From Pterobdella sp. o SKG-2022 (Eukaryota > Annelida > Clitellata > Hirudinida > Piscicolidae), in assembly GCA_964035795.1 (NCBI GenBank), contig OZ038326.1, forward strand, positions 4,854,889-4,918,888: a stretch of 64,000 nt of DNA, given 5' to 3'. The notes under the pieces were generated by a model. That model had not been told where the DNA came from. It saw only the letters and a program-made list of their open reading frames with translations, and ran no database searches. Shown in pieces: positions 24,101 through 38,500 of the stretch. Both the position numbers and the translations under genes were made by a program. How positions within the stretch are numbered: position 1 is the first letter of the stretch; each line of letters starts with the position of its first letter.

Positions 24101-27100
24101 CCTTGAAAGAACTAAAGAGATGATCAGAGCAAAGGCAGTGTCAGAGGGTAGGAACTTGCGTACCTGTCTGATCGCATGAAGATGAAAGTTGGATGTTTGT
24201 ATGATCTGAGAGACAAAGTGTGTAAAGTTGAGTCTAGAATCAAAAGTTACACCTAGTATCTTCAGTTTGGACGTTACGGAAAGAGTAGTGCCGTCAAAGA
24301 TTACTTCAGTGGGAAGATTGGATTTGGAAAGGAGTATGGGACTGCCGACAAACATCACTTCGCTTTTGTTAGGATTCAACATGAGGTGATTGTTAGAAAA
24401 CCAAAGATTGAGCTCAGTGATGCATTCAGATATCTTAGTGAGGCTGGGATGAGGATCAAGGTAAGAGGCGCCTCTAAAGAGGGTAATATCATCAGCAAAC
24501 TGATGATATAGAACGTCGTGCTTCTGTATGATCTCGCTAATAGGAGAAGTATAAAGAGAAAAGAGTATGGACCCAAGAACAGAACCTTGAGGAACACCAA
24601 AACGAAGGGAGACAGGGGAAGAAGAAGAGCAGCTTATCTTAACAAATTGCTTGCGTTCGGAAAGATAGGACTGAAACCAGGATAAAGCAATGCCAGAAAT
24701 GTGAAAGTAGTCTTCAAGGATATGCAGCATATTTGGATGATTAATAGTGTCAAAAGCTGCTGAAATATCTAAAGACACTAAGACGGCCGCAGACCCGGTA
24801 GCACAGATAAATAATAATAATAATAGTAACCTTCAAACCGAGCGATATTTAACCTAGTTATATTATTTATATAATTTTTATGCGTTTCTCAATTACCACT
24901 CTTCCTTTACATATAACCAACAAATTTACATAACACTATATCCATTCAAAATCATTTTAAGTAAATACTCTCAATCCTTAATACTAAGTTTCCGTTACAC
25001 GTGTAGCTTTACTCATACAACAATATAACCCATAAAAGATATGGCTGGCTGACTGGAACATGGAGCAAATGTATCGTCACTGGAAACACTTCCAATGGGG
25101 AAAGTTTTCATAGTATTCATGAGAATGGCAGTGTTGAATCTTGTGGTATTGGTTTTCAGTGGAGGACTGTCATATGTGTGAGAGTAATAGGTGGGTTAAA
25201 AGATCTTATTTGTTATATGTGTATTGTAACAATAAAAATACATTAAGAAATTGAAAATACTTGAAAAGTGTTATTATTATTAAGATATTTTTGTAACACT
25301 ACTTTATGGGAATGCATAACAGAAAAATTCTCAATTTTAATGATCAAATTTGTTGAACCATCTCGTATGAAAACAAGAATGTATAAATGCTAACACACAG
25401 ATATATTTAAAGAGTCGATTATCAAATTGCTCCAAATAGGTTTAATTAATCAGCCCTTAATAACGTTCATCCCATACAATACTACAGGCGTTGTACCCGT
25501 AGAAGACGAGAAATGCTTGAAAAAGCCTATGATTCACACAAGAGTCTGCAAGGTTCCTTGTGACCATTTGATGGAGGAGTATTCCCATATGATGGTGACT
25601 GATTGGTCCCAATGGACCTCTTGTTTGGAAGAAAAGTGTGTCAAGAGGAACAATAAGGGTGAAACCTATTGGAGTTTTTAGAGATAGATTTTAATCAGGA
25701 TTATAAGTCTTTGTCAAAGTTTTGCTCTCTTAATCTTAGAATTATTATTTATGTGTCTGTTATCTACTATTTTAAACATTAATAATTTCCGTGCAGCTGA
25801 GTCGAGAAGATATAGGAGGTCTTTGCTAGAACAAAAAGGTTTAGCTCAAATTGAAATTATAGGCATATTTTTGCTGCAATAAGGATAATAGATTTTGACT
25901 AATGAAACCTTTTTTCTTAATTATTCTAGTTGAATATACAAAAACTAAATCTAATTCATTCCAATCTGTGCATAAAACCTCAAGTTATTTTTTCCCAAAT
26001 AAAAAAAACAGGGTTCAAGAACTTCGTTGCATTAGAGCAGGCGAGATCCTGCCACAAATATAAGTGTTACGAATGGAGAGTGGTGAACCAAAAAGCTTGC
26101 AAAATGATCGATCAAAACATAACATCTAACTACGAGTTCAAAAGAGGTATGCATGGAATTGTTGGCCCAAATGGTTGTGGCTTCGACGGAGAAATGGACC
26201 TTGAGATCGCATGCTTCAACCGCGCAGAGGTATTAAGAATATGCAAAGTTTTTAACGGTATTGAGTCAAACAACGTTTTTCCATATTTGAAAATTTTTAT
26301 TCATGCAAAAATGTTCACCCCAAAACATTTGAAAAACATTTTTATCGATGTCTAGAAATGAATTCCAGGAAGAAGTCTCATCGGCGCACTGCCCTAAGAA
26401 GCCAGGCACCAAGGAACGCTGCACCAAGCATTGCAGTGATGATTGCTTCATTTCAGAATGGTCTCATTGGTCGCCATGTTTCGATGGCTACCAACGAGAT
26501 GCTAGCGTTGCAGATGGCCAGCAGTTCAATACATTCTCTAGCTACAAGAGCAGATACCGGGAAATATTAGGAACGGGTAGACCAGGTGTGGTATATTTTT
26601 TAGCATGTAAATATATACACTCAATTCAAGTTTATTAGTTTATTTACCCGTATGATTTAGAGAATTTACAGTCTTCATGAAATATACATTACTATACATA
26701 CATTTATTTAACAGAAAAGCTATAATTTTCGATAAGTATAGCCTTATCATAAAACATTAGCATAACATATGATAAGGCTATACTTATCGAAAATTATAGC
26801 TTTTCTATTAAATAAATGTATGAATCCTCACTTGATGTTTTTAAAGTTTAATTGCTATACAAAACATACATAAGATGTCTGTGGAAAATTAATATACTTT
26901 ATAGTGAAATAAACCAAAAAAGGAGGCAAAAGCTGTGCAGAACTGAGATCAGCTGTGGAAAAAACATTATGTTCCTCAAACAACAATGCTATTCGTCAAT
27001 GGCAGGCTTCAGAATGGAGAGAGTGTAAAGTCACAGAATCTAAATGGATGAAAGACCAAAAGTGTGGGAGAGTTGGGTGGAGGGAGAGGGATGTGTGGTG

Positions 27101-30100
27101 TACAGAAGGGCGCCATTTTGCCGATGATTTCAAGTTACTTTTTTATCACTTAATCAACTTCTATTTATTACCAGTTTCTGTTTCAATAATTTATTCTATA
27201 AGCTAAAGTGTATGGATATCTTTAAATTTTTATTTTCTGTTTATATTTCTTTTTTTCATTTTTCGTGAAATTTTTGAACACATTTCTGGCTTATAACTTG
27301 AAAAAAAATTAAGCTCCAAAAGATAATTTTGAATAGTGTTTTGTTATAGAATTATTAGAAAACTTTAATTTCTTAATGATGGATTGTTTGCCAATGCAAT
27401 GAACCTTTGAGAGACCAATCACAAAAAATAGCATTTTAATCCTACTTGATTTATCGTCTCCATTTGTTTCACAAATCTTTTTTACATCTATATATTTGAT
27501 TTGAAAAAGCCAACCGCTAATCGCTGAATAAAACATTTTAAATCTCTTTAATCTGATGGAGCAGGTGCTCAAAACTACGCAAGCCTACAAGTAGGCAGAG
27601 ATGCAAGATGTTGTGTGATGAAGAGTGTATTGTGAGTGAGTTCACTAACTGGACTCCTTGCCCTTTAACCTGCCTTTCTGGTCGGTTTTAAAAACCTTCA
27701 TAATAACTTTCAAAGAGTTTTTAAATATCATTTCAATACATTGAGTTTATTTCTAATACCAGGTGGCACGGAACTACCCATGCAAACAAGACGAAGGTTC
27801 ATTCTCCAGTATCCAAAAAACGCAGATATTTCTGTATGCCCATTTCTGTTTGATACTCGAAGATGCATAGGTTTGCCAGAGTGTAAAGAGGTCAAATGGG
27901 AGGTTTCTGATTGGTCAAAATGCTTGATGCCAGAAAAATGTGGGTCAGGAGTTCGTATACGGAGTAAGGGTGCCTGTTCAACGAATCTTTTTGAAGTTCA
28001 TTAAAACTCAAATTTAATTAATTGAAAATTAACTCTAAAAAACATCGAAATTTAGTTATAATTAATGTTTTAATGTTGAACTTCAACCCAAATTGCTTCA
28101 TCATTTTAACCATCTTGAAACCTCAGGCGTCACATGTTACAAAGATAAAGAACATAGAGTTCTGTCTGAGAATGAATGCAAACACATCACAGACACCAAG
28201 CCTCACTCTATAACAAAATGCTATGTTTCTTGTGAAGATAATGGTTGTGTTTTCAGTGAATGGTCCGAGTGGACCCTTTGTCAAAACAAGTGTCAAGGAA
28301 CCAGAATGCGGTCAAGGACGTTGGAAAGTGTGTTGATGTATTTTCGTTATTTGATCAATTTATTTGAAAGTTTTTAAACTTAAAAATTATGTTTGAATAT
28401 TTTTGAATTTCTAAATTAAGACTGTTGTTTATTTCAGGACAGTCTCTCGCTCAATTACCTTTCACAAACCAAATAGAAAACTCTTGTAACGACCCCATTA
28501 GTTTTCCCCTCACTCAAACTCAACGATGTAATAAGAGCAGTAAAGACTGTTCCAAGACTATCTTCGTGGATCAATACATGGACTGTATCTCAGACGATCC
28601 TCAGAAGATCTTTCCACCTTCTCATCATGAATCGTCAAATTTCGAGGGTCATTTATTGAGCTATCACACAAGTGAAAAGAGATCAGGTAAATTGTTTATG
28701 ATGAATTATAACCATTGTTAATAAATGAATATATTTAAAGTAACACATGAATATTAAAACATTATGACACAATGATTAAATACACTTGACTAAATACATG
28801 GAGACTAATGTATATATTCTCTGTTGTTTCTCCCTGGGAAGACAAGGAATACTGTGGCATCAGCAGCTACTACAAGGCCGCAGTATGTGTGCAGGGCGGG
28901 ATACCATTCAGTTCAGAGACGTGTTTTAACCAGAGTTGGAATTTATTCTCATTTCTATTGTTTTTTATCAACTTTTAAATAATTGTTGAAACTTTCATGT
29001 TTTAAGGAAAGTGTGTTTGCGTTTATCATCATCATCATGTTGACCGAAATCAAATTCATTATTTTTTTTATGAAATCTTGAAAGCACCAAAAAATATTGA
29101 GAAATTTTTTAAAAATGAAAAAGTTTTTTTTAACGCAGCCACAGTCAAGAGTCTCTGTTTCAACTCTTGTCGAAGGGATTGCAGTAAAAGCCAATGGAGC
29201 TCTTGGCAGTCTTGCACCACTCCTCATAGGTTTGCTATTAAGTGCTATTAAATAAAAATCGTTAAAAATATGAGTATCAATGGTTCAATTGTTAAGACCT
29301 ATTTAATAATGTCAAAGTTATCAAATTTATTTATAAAAGTAGTGAAAATATTTCACAAAAGTATTCAAAATTTGATGACCAAGCTTTTCGATCATTTTAA
29401 ATAAAAAACTGCTTTGAAACTAATCAAATAATTCAAAATAAGCTAACATACCAAGACCCCAAGCTGGAGCGACCAAATGATCCATGTATACACTTTTTCA
29501 CATAGATGTGGTAATGGCGTGAGTGTGCGGAGAAGGTTCACTATAGATAGTGCTCTAGACGGTGGAAGGCCATGTGGTGGTAATAAGGAAGGGGCTGAGG
29601 TAGGCACTTGAATAATGATAATACAGAATAAAATAAAATATAAAGAAATACTTTACTATAAAATAAAAATGAATAAATATATTTGAAAACACAATAAAAA
29701 TATTTATAAAACAACTATGCAATACAATTAAACAAATTTAATAACTACAAAAGGAAATGAAAACTACACAACGCAATAGAAATCTATTAAATGCATCAAA
29801 ACGCAATAAAACACAAAAAAAAAAACAATAAAAAACAGACTTACAATAAAATCAATACAAAAAGCATAACATTCAAAAACATAGCCCCGAACCCACGAAA
29901 ACACAGGAAACACAGACCAGACCTTGCCACATACCCTGTGATGAATATAGATGGTGGGTCGGTGACTGGGGCATCTGCTCGCCATCTCTCCCACCCAACG
30001 TGTCTTACCATATCGACACTTGTGGTGGGGGTTATCAGTCCAGAAATATTAGGTTGTTTTTGTTAGTGTTCATAGGTTATGAGTGTCATATTAGTGTTTG

Positions 30101-33100
30101 TTAGGTTGTGTCAGCCCGTATAGCTCAGCCAGTACAGTATTTGACTAATTATATAAAGTTACTGGGTTCGATCCCACGTGGACCGACAATTAGCACCTAT
30201 TTCATAGGGTTTCTTCGCTACCTTAAATTTTTAGTAAGTGCTTTGATCTATAAGGAAAAGCGCCTTATAAATACCGCGTTACATTCATACGTTACTCTAT
30301 TTGCTGTAGTAGTTATATGCAGTTATATAAGTGTTTTAAATCTTTTTGTTATATAGTAATGTGAGTCATGATTTTAATTATTTTCAAACAACAAATGAAA
30401 AAGTATTCAAGTTTTAAACATTTTACATAGTGAAAACTCAAACCCCAGACACAAAAACTTGCTCCTACCCTACAGGTGTGTGAAGCTGGATAAAGAAGGG
30501 CACAGCAGTAAAGTTGATGAAAAAAAGTGCGATAAAAGAGTGAAGCCTCTATCGAACAGAAGGTGCAAGATCGCGTGTCATGGTGAGTGTGTCTTGGGCT
30601 TGTGGAGTTCTTGGACGACTTGTAGTAAGAAGGTTACATTTTTTAATGGTTTGTGTAGAATACGTTTTGTATAAAATATTGAGTCATCAAATTTTAGTTG
30701 ATTTATATTTCGATTTTTTATTCATTCATCAGATAAAAGTATTCAAGATAAATTTCATTAAATATTAATGAAGTTGGAATAAGTTCAATGAAAATCACCA
30801 AGCAGATTCGCAACTTATTGACGACTTCGACAAGAAGGAGAAAAGTTTTGAAATACCCAATCAGTCTACACAATTACACGCATTCACCTTCAGAAAATTT
30901 CCACGAATTCGCAAGCGATGCACCTATGTGTGACCATCTTGTGGAGAGTAGGCCTTGTACTAATGAGCTTTATTATGAAAAATATGTGTTACAATGGTCA
31001 GAGTGGAGTCATTGTTATCTCACCCACTATCTTGAGTTCGATGTAGCTTCAAATGAAGATTTGAGAAATGGTGCATTTTATCAGACATATTACGATTCAG
31101 AAAGTCAACAAAATAATAGATACAAGCCCAAAAAAGTTGCTTCGGTAGGGATAGAAAGTGAATGTGGCTTGGGATTGAAGGAGAGGTATGTGGAGTGCGT
31201 CATTTCAAGCAGCAAGAAACCTGTTTCTTTGGAGTTCTGTATTAAAGAACTAACTACACACCATTTAAACTTAAAATACTCATATTTCAACAAAAGCCAA
31301 ACCCTCAACGGTGAAGATGATTTACAAAATGTGTTCACTTCAGTACAAAAGCGAGCCTGTTTGGCCCCGTGTGCACAAGACTGCATCGTCTCTGTGTGGT
31401 CCGATTGGTCGACCTGTTCTTCTTCCTGTCATATAGGTCACTTAACTGGGTCATTCATTAATGGAAATTTTTGTAATATTTTCTTAGATGTAAACAATTT
31501 AATAAATGTCATTAACAGTTTTTTTTCCTCCCAAATCTCTCGCAAAAAAGTTTAATAATATGCTAAATAGTATAAATTTGAAAATACACAGATCTTTTTA
31601 CACATTTGTTCACCCACTTGATCATCAACCCTACCAAGGCTACCAAACAAGAAGCAGGGAGGTTTTGATAAGGGATAGGGACGGAGGAGCGGAATGCCCA
31701 CCAAAGCTTCTAGAAAGGAAGGCTTGCCCTTACCAGTCTTGTTTTAGGTGGGTTTATTGGTTCTGTAAAGAACTTAGTCTCACCCTCTGCTGAAAAAAAC
31801 GGGCTCTAAACTGAATGATGATGATCTAGATGAATTGGTTTCAGTATTATATTCTCTTAAATTAAAATTGTTATAATACTACATACTATCAGTTTCATGC
31901 TTATTTTAAATCACTTCTATTAGAATCTTAGTTTATTTATATAAGAGTTTATAAAGATAGACTTTAATGTATTTTTTAGATGGATGGTTGTTGGATTTGG
32001 AGACTGTGAAATAGAAGTTCGTATCAATTTTAAAGTTTATTTCCAATAATTTTATGGACAAGTTTTCATATATTTCTTACAATTTCAGAAAAATTTTATA
32101 GACATATTTGTTTTGAATATTAATAATAGCATTGATAATAAGAGTTTAATTAATTAAGGGCTTAGTTAATTTAACAAATACAAACTACTAAATTATTTCT
32201 CAAAAATTCCAAATCTTCTCACAAATCGATGTACAGTTATGAAGTGATGCAGACAAAAACTTAAGTTAATGAAGTCAGACATTATACACTAATTATAGAA
32301 ATTATAATTCAACAGAACCACAGTTGTGGTTATGGCGAGCAGACCATGCGGTTTAGGTGTGTTCAACTCAAAGACCAAAACTACAATGCCCAATCCGAAT
32401 CGTTCGATGCAAAGAAAAACAAAGAAAACAACAAAGAGAATAATCATAATTTGCTCTCTCTATCAATTGAATCTGATGATAAAATAGACAGAAATGAGGA
32501 TGCTTACGAAGATTTGTTGGTTAATGATGACTATGATGTTGTTGATGACGGGTATTGCTCCCTCGATAAGCTGCCATATATACCGGTGTGGCATTTAGAA
32601 TATGTTTTTGTTTTAGGTTATTTCTATTGATTGAGTTATATATGAAGTAAACTTTAGACATTTTGTTGTTTTAGTGTCAATAATTAATTTCCTAATAGAA
32701 GATTAAATATTAAAATGAACTTCTGAATTTAAAGTCACTATAAGCATATTTATTAGAATTTTTTTTTTCATATATAATTTTTAGTTATGAATAGTTATAG
32801 TTGGAGAGCCATTTAGGTTATTTTATATTTTTATAGATTAATTATCTATAAAACATCAATTTGAGAAGTTTTCATACATTTATTGAAAATTAAGCTATAA
32901 TTTTCGGTAAGTATGGTCTCACCATATAACATTAACATTGTTATGGATCACAGTTGAAACGCAGCTGTCTAAAAGAGTGTGAGTGTCAGGTATCTGAGTG
33001 GTCTGAATGGAGTGAATGCCACTTTCAATGTTATCCACATCGCCGCAGCCTTTCTGTCAACAAAGGCCGCAAAATTTATCTGACTGATCTACTGCCTGCA

Positions 33101-34074
33101 GAAAAATGTAGAATTTCACGGACATTTATTCTATATTCTCACTAAGCATTTTTTTTTGACTATTTTTTTGTTTTATTTTATGTATAATTAATTTTGGTAA
33201 TATCACTTGATAATGAACAATTTTCTTGTGAAAAGCTCCGTGTATTAAGTTAATTTTGAAATTGTTCATGAATCTTTAATTTTACTTGGTATATACTTTT
33301 CAAAATTCGTAACTTGTAATTTTTATACTTTTGAATACATTTTCATAGATGGAATTCAAAGTAGAAGTAGAGTTATAATCTCAAATAAAGCCTCTTGTGA
33401 AAAAATGGAAAGCATCCAATCAAGAACATGTGTGGCAGACAAGAAAAGTTGCCAAAAAGCGCCTGTTTACCAATGGTGGGTGGGTGAATGGAGGAATGGC
33501 AGGCGAGAAGTACAATGCAGAGATCAGAAAGGGTTAAATGTTGTGGGTGAGTGTCATGGCGGATCAATTGATTTATACCATTTGTAAGGTAACGATAACA
33601 ATAATAAAACCTTGAAGTCTTTTAAATTAAACCTAAATATATTAAGGCGGTTGTCTCAAAAAAATGAGGCCATCAGAAAGCCTGGCTATATGCAGAAGTG
33701 GCTGTGAAGAGATTTACAAGGGTACCCGATGCTATTACGACGGTAGATGTGGGTGTATAAATGAAGTTTGGGGCTGTTACGAGAAAATTCGAGAAGGAGA
33801 ACTAACAGCCCAAGAATGTGAGTATAAATGATTTAATTTATTAGTTATTTCAATGTTAAATTTTTCATTGAAACATTAAAACTTGATCTCTATCTAAGTG
33901 TAGTATACCTTAAACTATTCAAATATAGTGATGGATGGGTATTTAATGGAATTTATCACAGTGGACACAGATTCGAGTTTTTGGTCATACGTCATCGTCA
34001 TTATTGGAGGCTTTTTCATGCTTTTCCTGCTTGTCGCCATTTTCTTTATATGGTTAAGATGCTCAATTATATAA
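21120..34074 (+). CDS. THSD7: THSD7-like receptor with about 21 thrombospondin type-1 repeats and a C-terminal TM segment; 5' end not located
   Basis: Secretory-pathway transmembrane protein related to vertebrate THSD7A/B, which act in endothelial and podocyte adhesion. Probable exons: 21120-21902, 22023-22106, 22293-22398, 23176-23474, 25039-25190, 25488-25658, 25797-25838, 26012-26229, 26369-26586, 26923-27133, 27564-27680, 27763-27963, 28127-28327, 28438-28686, 28842-28934, 29139-29229, 29506-29599, 29916-30052, 30476-30632, 30803-31436, 31592-31747, 31980-32017, 32316-32603, 32954-33107, 33349-33546, 33647-33817, 33962-34074. A further exon near 22830-23045 is likely. Two TSR types alternate, SEWSEWTLC-like and YQWWVGEW-like. 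The end GLNVV-GGCLKKM, an EGF-like Cys cluster (CYYDGRCGCINEVWGC) and a TM helix (YVIVIIGGFFMLFLLVAIFF) match THSD7A architecture. The cytoplasmic tail is only WLRCSII. The first TSR is interrupted by an Asn/Lys-rich insert. Signal-peptide exon not found. Confidence 0.85.
23579..24812 (-). mobile_element. 5'-truncated L2/CR1-clade LINE with uninterrupted reverse transcriptase frame
   Basis: A 376-residue minus frame (24778-23648) starts inside the RT domain at VSLDISAAFDTINH. It contains QSYLSERKQFV, GVPQGSVLGSILFSLY and the catalytic YHQFADDITLF. The C-terminal LNPNKSEVMFVGS, SLQNRAAKTAL, LHWLPV and HLWNSLPLNV motifs typify the L2/CR1/Rex group. No stop or frameshift was seen, implying a young insertion. 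The 5' part (endonuclease and N-terminal RT) is missing. The 3' UTR carries GCAGCAAACC, a GCGCCCTACAAATAAT tail and then an AT-rich run. It sits in an intron of the THSD7-like gene, antisense to it. Confidence 0.92.
26697..26824. mobile_element. Palindromic MITE-like element (TAAGTTTA family) in a THSD7 intron
   Basis: Arms 26713-26749 and 26770-26806 are perfect 37-bp inverse copies (AAGCTATAATTTTCGATAAG core). Pairing extends outward through CATACATTTATTTA to about 52 bp per arm, with a 20-bp loop. Related half or full copies occur at 32871, 44423, 47727, 55222 and 63408. No coding capacity. Confidence 0.85.
30113..30290 (+). mobile_element. tRNA-derived SINE, copy 3, in a THSD7 intron
   Basis: Diverged copy. 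The A-box region is TATAGCTCAGCCAGTACAG, the B-box GTTCGATCCCACGTGG, the body GCACCTATTTCATAGGG and the tail AAGCGCCTTATAAATACCGC with only a decayed ATTAC tail. It lacks the 94-bp extension of copies 1 and 2. Confidence 0.85.
32871..32937. mobile_element. Fragment of the palindromic MITE-like family
   Basis: CATTTATTGAAAATTAAGCTATAATTTTCGGTAAGTATGG-type sequence matches one arm of the element at 26697. It abuts a THSD7 exon acceptor within about 20 bp. Confidence 0.6.
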
Positions 34075-35506
34075 AACACACCAAAAAATCTAAATATTAA
34101 GATATTTTATCAACAATTTTTTTCAATATACTCACTTAAGTGATTGATTTTATAATGTTGTTATTAGTTTAGAGACTTTTTATTTGTATCTATGCTTTGA
34201 CTATTATTTGATCACTAATTTTAATTAGTTTAAGTGTACTTAATAATGAATTTCAAGCTGTATCTTTTTTAACCTATTAATATAAACGTATGAAAACAAT
34301 TATTTCACAGTCAACGCCTAAAAAGTTTGAGAAATACCAACCAATGCTCCAAGAATTATTCCGTACAACATCTTTAAATCGTTTCAACTTTTCTTAATTT
34401 TTTCGCATTTTTAAAGCTTTTATTTGTCTGTGAAATTATTGAAGAGATTTAGCTTTCAAATAGTTTCAGTTGACTATATAAAAAATATTAATAAAGAGGT
34501 ATTTTATTTTTACAAAATTTGGAACAGTTTCATTCTTAATTGAAATAACATAAAAAACAATGAAATCAATAAAATTTGTTTGGTAACATTATTTTATCCA
34601 CGGTTGTACGAAACAAACCTTAAATTTCCTAAACCAAATGATGTAAGAAGCTTTTCGTGGATTTTTCAAAGTAATAATTTGATAATCTTAGAAGTTTTGG
34701 TTGAATATAATTTTGCGCACAACTCAGACTATTCTTCAACATATTTTATACGTCTAATTTGACTCTTAAGATTCGACATTTTTAAATATAAATATTTTAA
34801 ATATTTTTTTTTGTATCAATATTTATTTTTAATATGTTTTACATTTATTTTCTTTATTTTCGATCTATCACTCAAGTTTCTAGAACTTTTAAAACTTGTG
34901 AGTCGTGATAATTGCTTTGCTGTTTTCATTTTTATAAATAAAAGCAACGTTCATACATTATTATTAATATAAAAATAGTAAAAAACCTGAAAAAAAATTT
35001 TTTATCTTCACATAAGCGCTTAATTTTTACTAGAAATTAGTTGCATAGTCTTTACAAATTCGCCATTACATTCTCATGCCGTGATTGCTTTTTGTACATT
35101 TGTAGTTCAAAACTTGTTTGCTAACTCAAATAATTTTAACGTATGCATTTTTTAACAAAATTTTAGTGTGCTTTTAAGCTAAACTCTTAAAGTACTTTTA
35201 TCGGAATTTAAAATTTATATGGTAAGTCTTGGAAATACCCATTTCATTTACTTTGAAGCTATTTTAATGTCGAGTTAACTGTAGAATGAAAATAAATTTT
35301 TAATGTTTAGTTTGAGGTTTTTTTCAAATTTTTAGTTTTTACAAATTTCAACCTGGATTATTACGCATGTTCCAAACAACAGTTTATTAAACTTCACGTA
35401 ATATATTTTCTTCATCATCTCATATCACTAATCATGAATAAATAAAGCTTTTACGTTGTTTAAAAAACTCGAAACGTGCTAACTCAAAATAGTGTAAAAA
35501 AGAGGG
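34075..35506. other. Intergenic between the THSD7-like gene and G3BP
   Basis: AT-rich. An AATAAA near 34490 is a plausible polyadenylation signal for the THSD7-like gene. A 60-residue open frame at 34580-34762 has no recognisable content. The G3BP promoter and 5' UTR must lie at the right end. Confidence 0.5.
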
Positions 35507-38500
35507 ATGGTGATGGATGGACTGAGTGCACAAAGTGTAGGCAGGGAGTTTGTGAGGCAGTACTACACCATGCTGCATGAAGCTCCGGAATATCTCCACA
35601 GGTCAGCCACACAACTTAGTCTCATTGATAATTTATCCAAATAGCTTAACTAGATTACTAGTTATTTTTTTCGATATTCTCAAAGAATTTCACGTCTTAT
35701 TCCTAATGTATTCATATAGATTATTAAATATTACTTATGATAATCTAAATAAAATTTTTTTTATGGGTAGGTTTTATAGTCATGACTCAAGCTTTTTGCA
35801 TGATGGAATGGCTACAACCAAAAATGAGTTACCTGCTATTGGACAGAAAGTTAGCAGTTTCAAACTCATAAAAAACTCATTAAGTTTGGTGTCTAAAACA
35901 TTGTGTCACTTTCAATTTTACTTATTGTGATCAAACTGTAAAATTGTATTTATAATTTTTACATTAGTCTCTGCAAAACTATAGGATAAGCTACATAAAA
36001 ATCAATACATTGAAAACCACTTGAAGGAGATCAACAAGAGCATAGAATCCCTGAACTTCAGGGACTGTCATGCTCGTATCCGCCAAGTTGATAGCCAACT
36101 CAGCATCAGTGGCTCTGTTGTTATTCAGGTAACTCAACCAATAATAAACAAAATAATGAAAGAAAAGTAATAATAAACATAATTATAGAATAAATAAAAT
36201 AAACTCCTAATAAGAATAAATGAAAATTAAAGCAATAAGCATAATAATTGAAACTAGATCAATGAAATCAAAATCATTAATAATTTGAACAACACCAATG
36301 ACAATAGTGCCACAACTCAAAACACCCACCTATTCATCAACCCAACACCCAAGTCACCACACCATGGACAGGTGGTTGGAGAGCTGTCAAACAATGGGGT
36401 GCCTCTGCGTCGCTTTATGCAGACTTTTGTGTTGGTGCCTCAGTCTCCCAAGAAGTTCTATGTGTACAATGATATATTCAGGTGAGGTTGCTTTTGTGTA
36501 GGTCTTAATGGTTAATATATACAATATATGTATAAGTGAGTGTTTGTTCATTTGTGTTGAATATGGAGCAATGTCTTAATGGTTAATTAATAATTCATAT
36601 GCAGTATTTCTTTATGAGTTCAAGTGTTATGGAACTTTTCAAAATTCAAAACTTGCCATTTGATTTCATATATAGGAGACATAATATGTAATGTAAGCAA
36701 TAATAATAATAGTAAACTTGTTAGTATTTTAATGGTTAATGTTTTAATTAATATAGCTACTCTATGTGATATCATGTTAATGGTGATATTAGCATTATTG
36801 AATAAGAATTAATTTGATTGATTGACTTGGAACATTCATGCATGCATAATGAACCTAATTGAACATTGTAGGTACCAAGATGAAGTGTTTTCTGAGGTTG
36901 AAGAGAACAATGCCGAAGTCATTGTATATGGTTGGTACATGCCCTTCAGTCACTTTATAAACAGAACTTATTATTATTGTTATTATATGCTTTGCTGGTG
37001 GAGCTTATTATTTTATGTTTTTTTGATGTTGTAATAGCATTGTTTTTATATGCTTTAATGTTTGGTGCACGCTTTGTTGTATATTTCTTTATATGTGTTA
37101 TGTATTTTAATATATATTTATGTGCACCTTATAATAGTTTAAAGTTGATACATAACCAATATAATAGTAATGATAATTTTACATTCACTCCAATGTTGCA
37201 ATAATATTCGTTTATGATTGTTGTGTTAGCATTAAATTAATCAAGTGCCATTAATATTCCATTTTTCAAAACTATTGAGTGAAGCAGTTTTTAGATAAGA
37301 CAAAAGCTTTTAAAAACAATAAAACGTTTTAATGATGTAGAAACATAAGATGTCTTTCAGAAACCAGCATTATATCATTAGGCAACATGCATTTTGACTC
37401 CATGGTGGTGCATGAAGTTTTCTTGAAAATTAGAAAATATAGACTGCAACAGCTCCAAAATCCCACTTAGAGCAGGAGGCAGCTTCCACCCTGGTTGAGG
37501 AGGCCAAGCCTGAAGAGGCTGTTGATCTGGGGTATCAAGGGGATGATGAGAGTCCCAATGGGTTGGTAATGTGTGTTTGTGATCGGTTGATGCTGTTGAT
37601 TGTTTTGTGGAGTACTGACAGCTATGCCATAATATACTTTTCATTGGCTTTAGTAGCATATCGATGTGAAATTTTTATGTCATTTCTAACATGGTAAAAT
37701 TAAAGTAAATACTAACCTTATTATTTCTCCCAAAAACCAGTAATTTTTTAAAAAAGGAATGATAATAACTTCAAGCAACCATCCACAGTGAAGTGACAGC
37801 ATCAGAGACAGAAGGGGAGGTGACACAGGGAGAAAAAAACTTTTTTGAGGCTCCACCCCAGCAGGCACCAGTCTCACCCCAGATTACTGAGCTTCCATCC
37901 CAAGAAGTACCCCAGCCACAACAGCCTGTTGAGGAGGCCAAGGAGTCTGAACGTTAGTTGTTGATTGATTATCATTGGCTGTCACTAGTGGTGTTTTTAT
38001 AGTTTTGTTTTTGGAACTCATTAGGAAACATCTTGTGGAAAATAATTAAGAATCATTTCAATTTTTTATTTCTCTAATTTAATAACTATTGTTAAAGATA
38101 TTGCATGCATCAGACCTGTTTTATTATATGGGAGTGAGACATGGGCTTTAACCCATAAATTAGTTGAAACGCTGGTATAGAATGAAAATAAGATGCTGAG
38201 ATGACTGGTTAGCATGAAGTTTATTGGGCAAAAGGTAATCAATTGGTGGAAATATGTGGTATACCACGGCTGGAGACCAGATTAAGAAATCAAAGATTGA
38301 GGTGGTTTGGCCATATATTGAGGAAGCCAAAGGACAGCTTAACACTGAGGGTGTACAATATGAACCTCGAGGGGTGTAAACCAGTCGGTAGGCCAGAGAA
38401 GACCTGGAAAAAATGCGTGGAAGGAGATTCAGAAATACTGGAGTTAGAAGAGAGCCAGGCTTTCGAAAGAGATTTATGGAAACTTAAAATTTCGTCAAAC

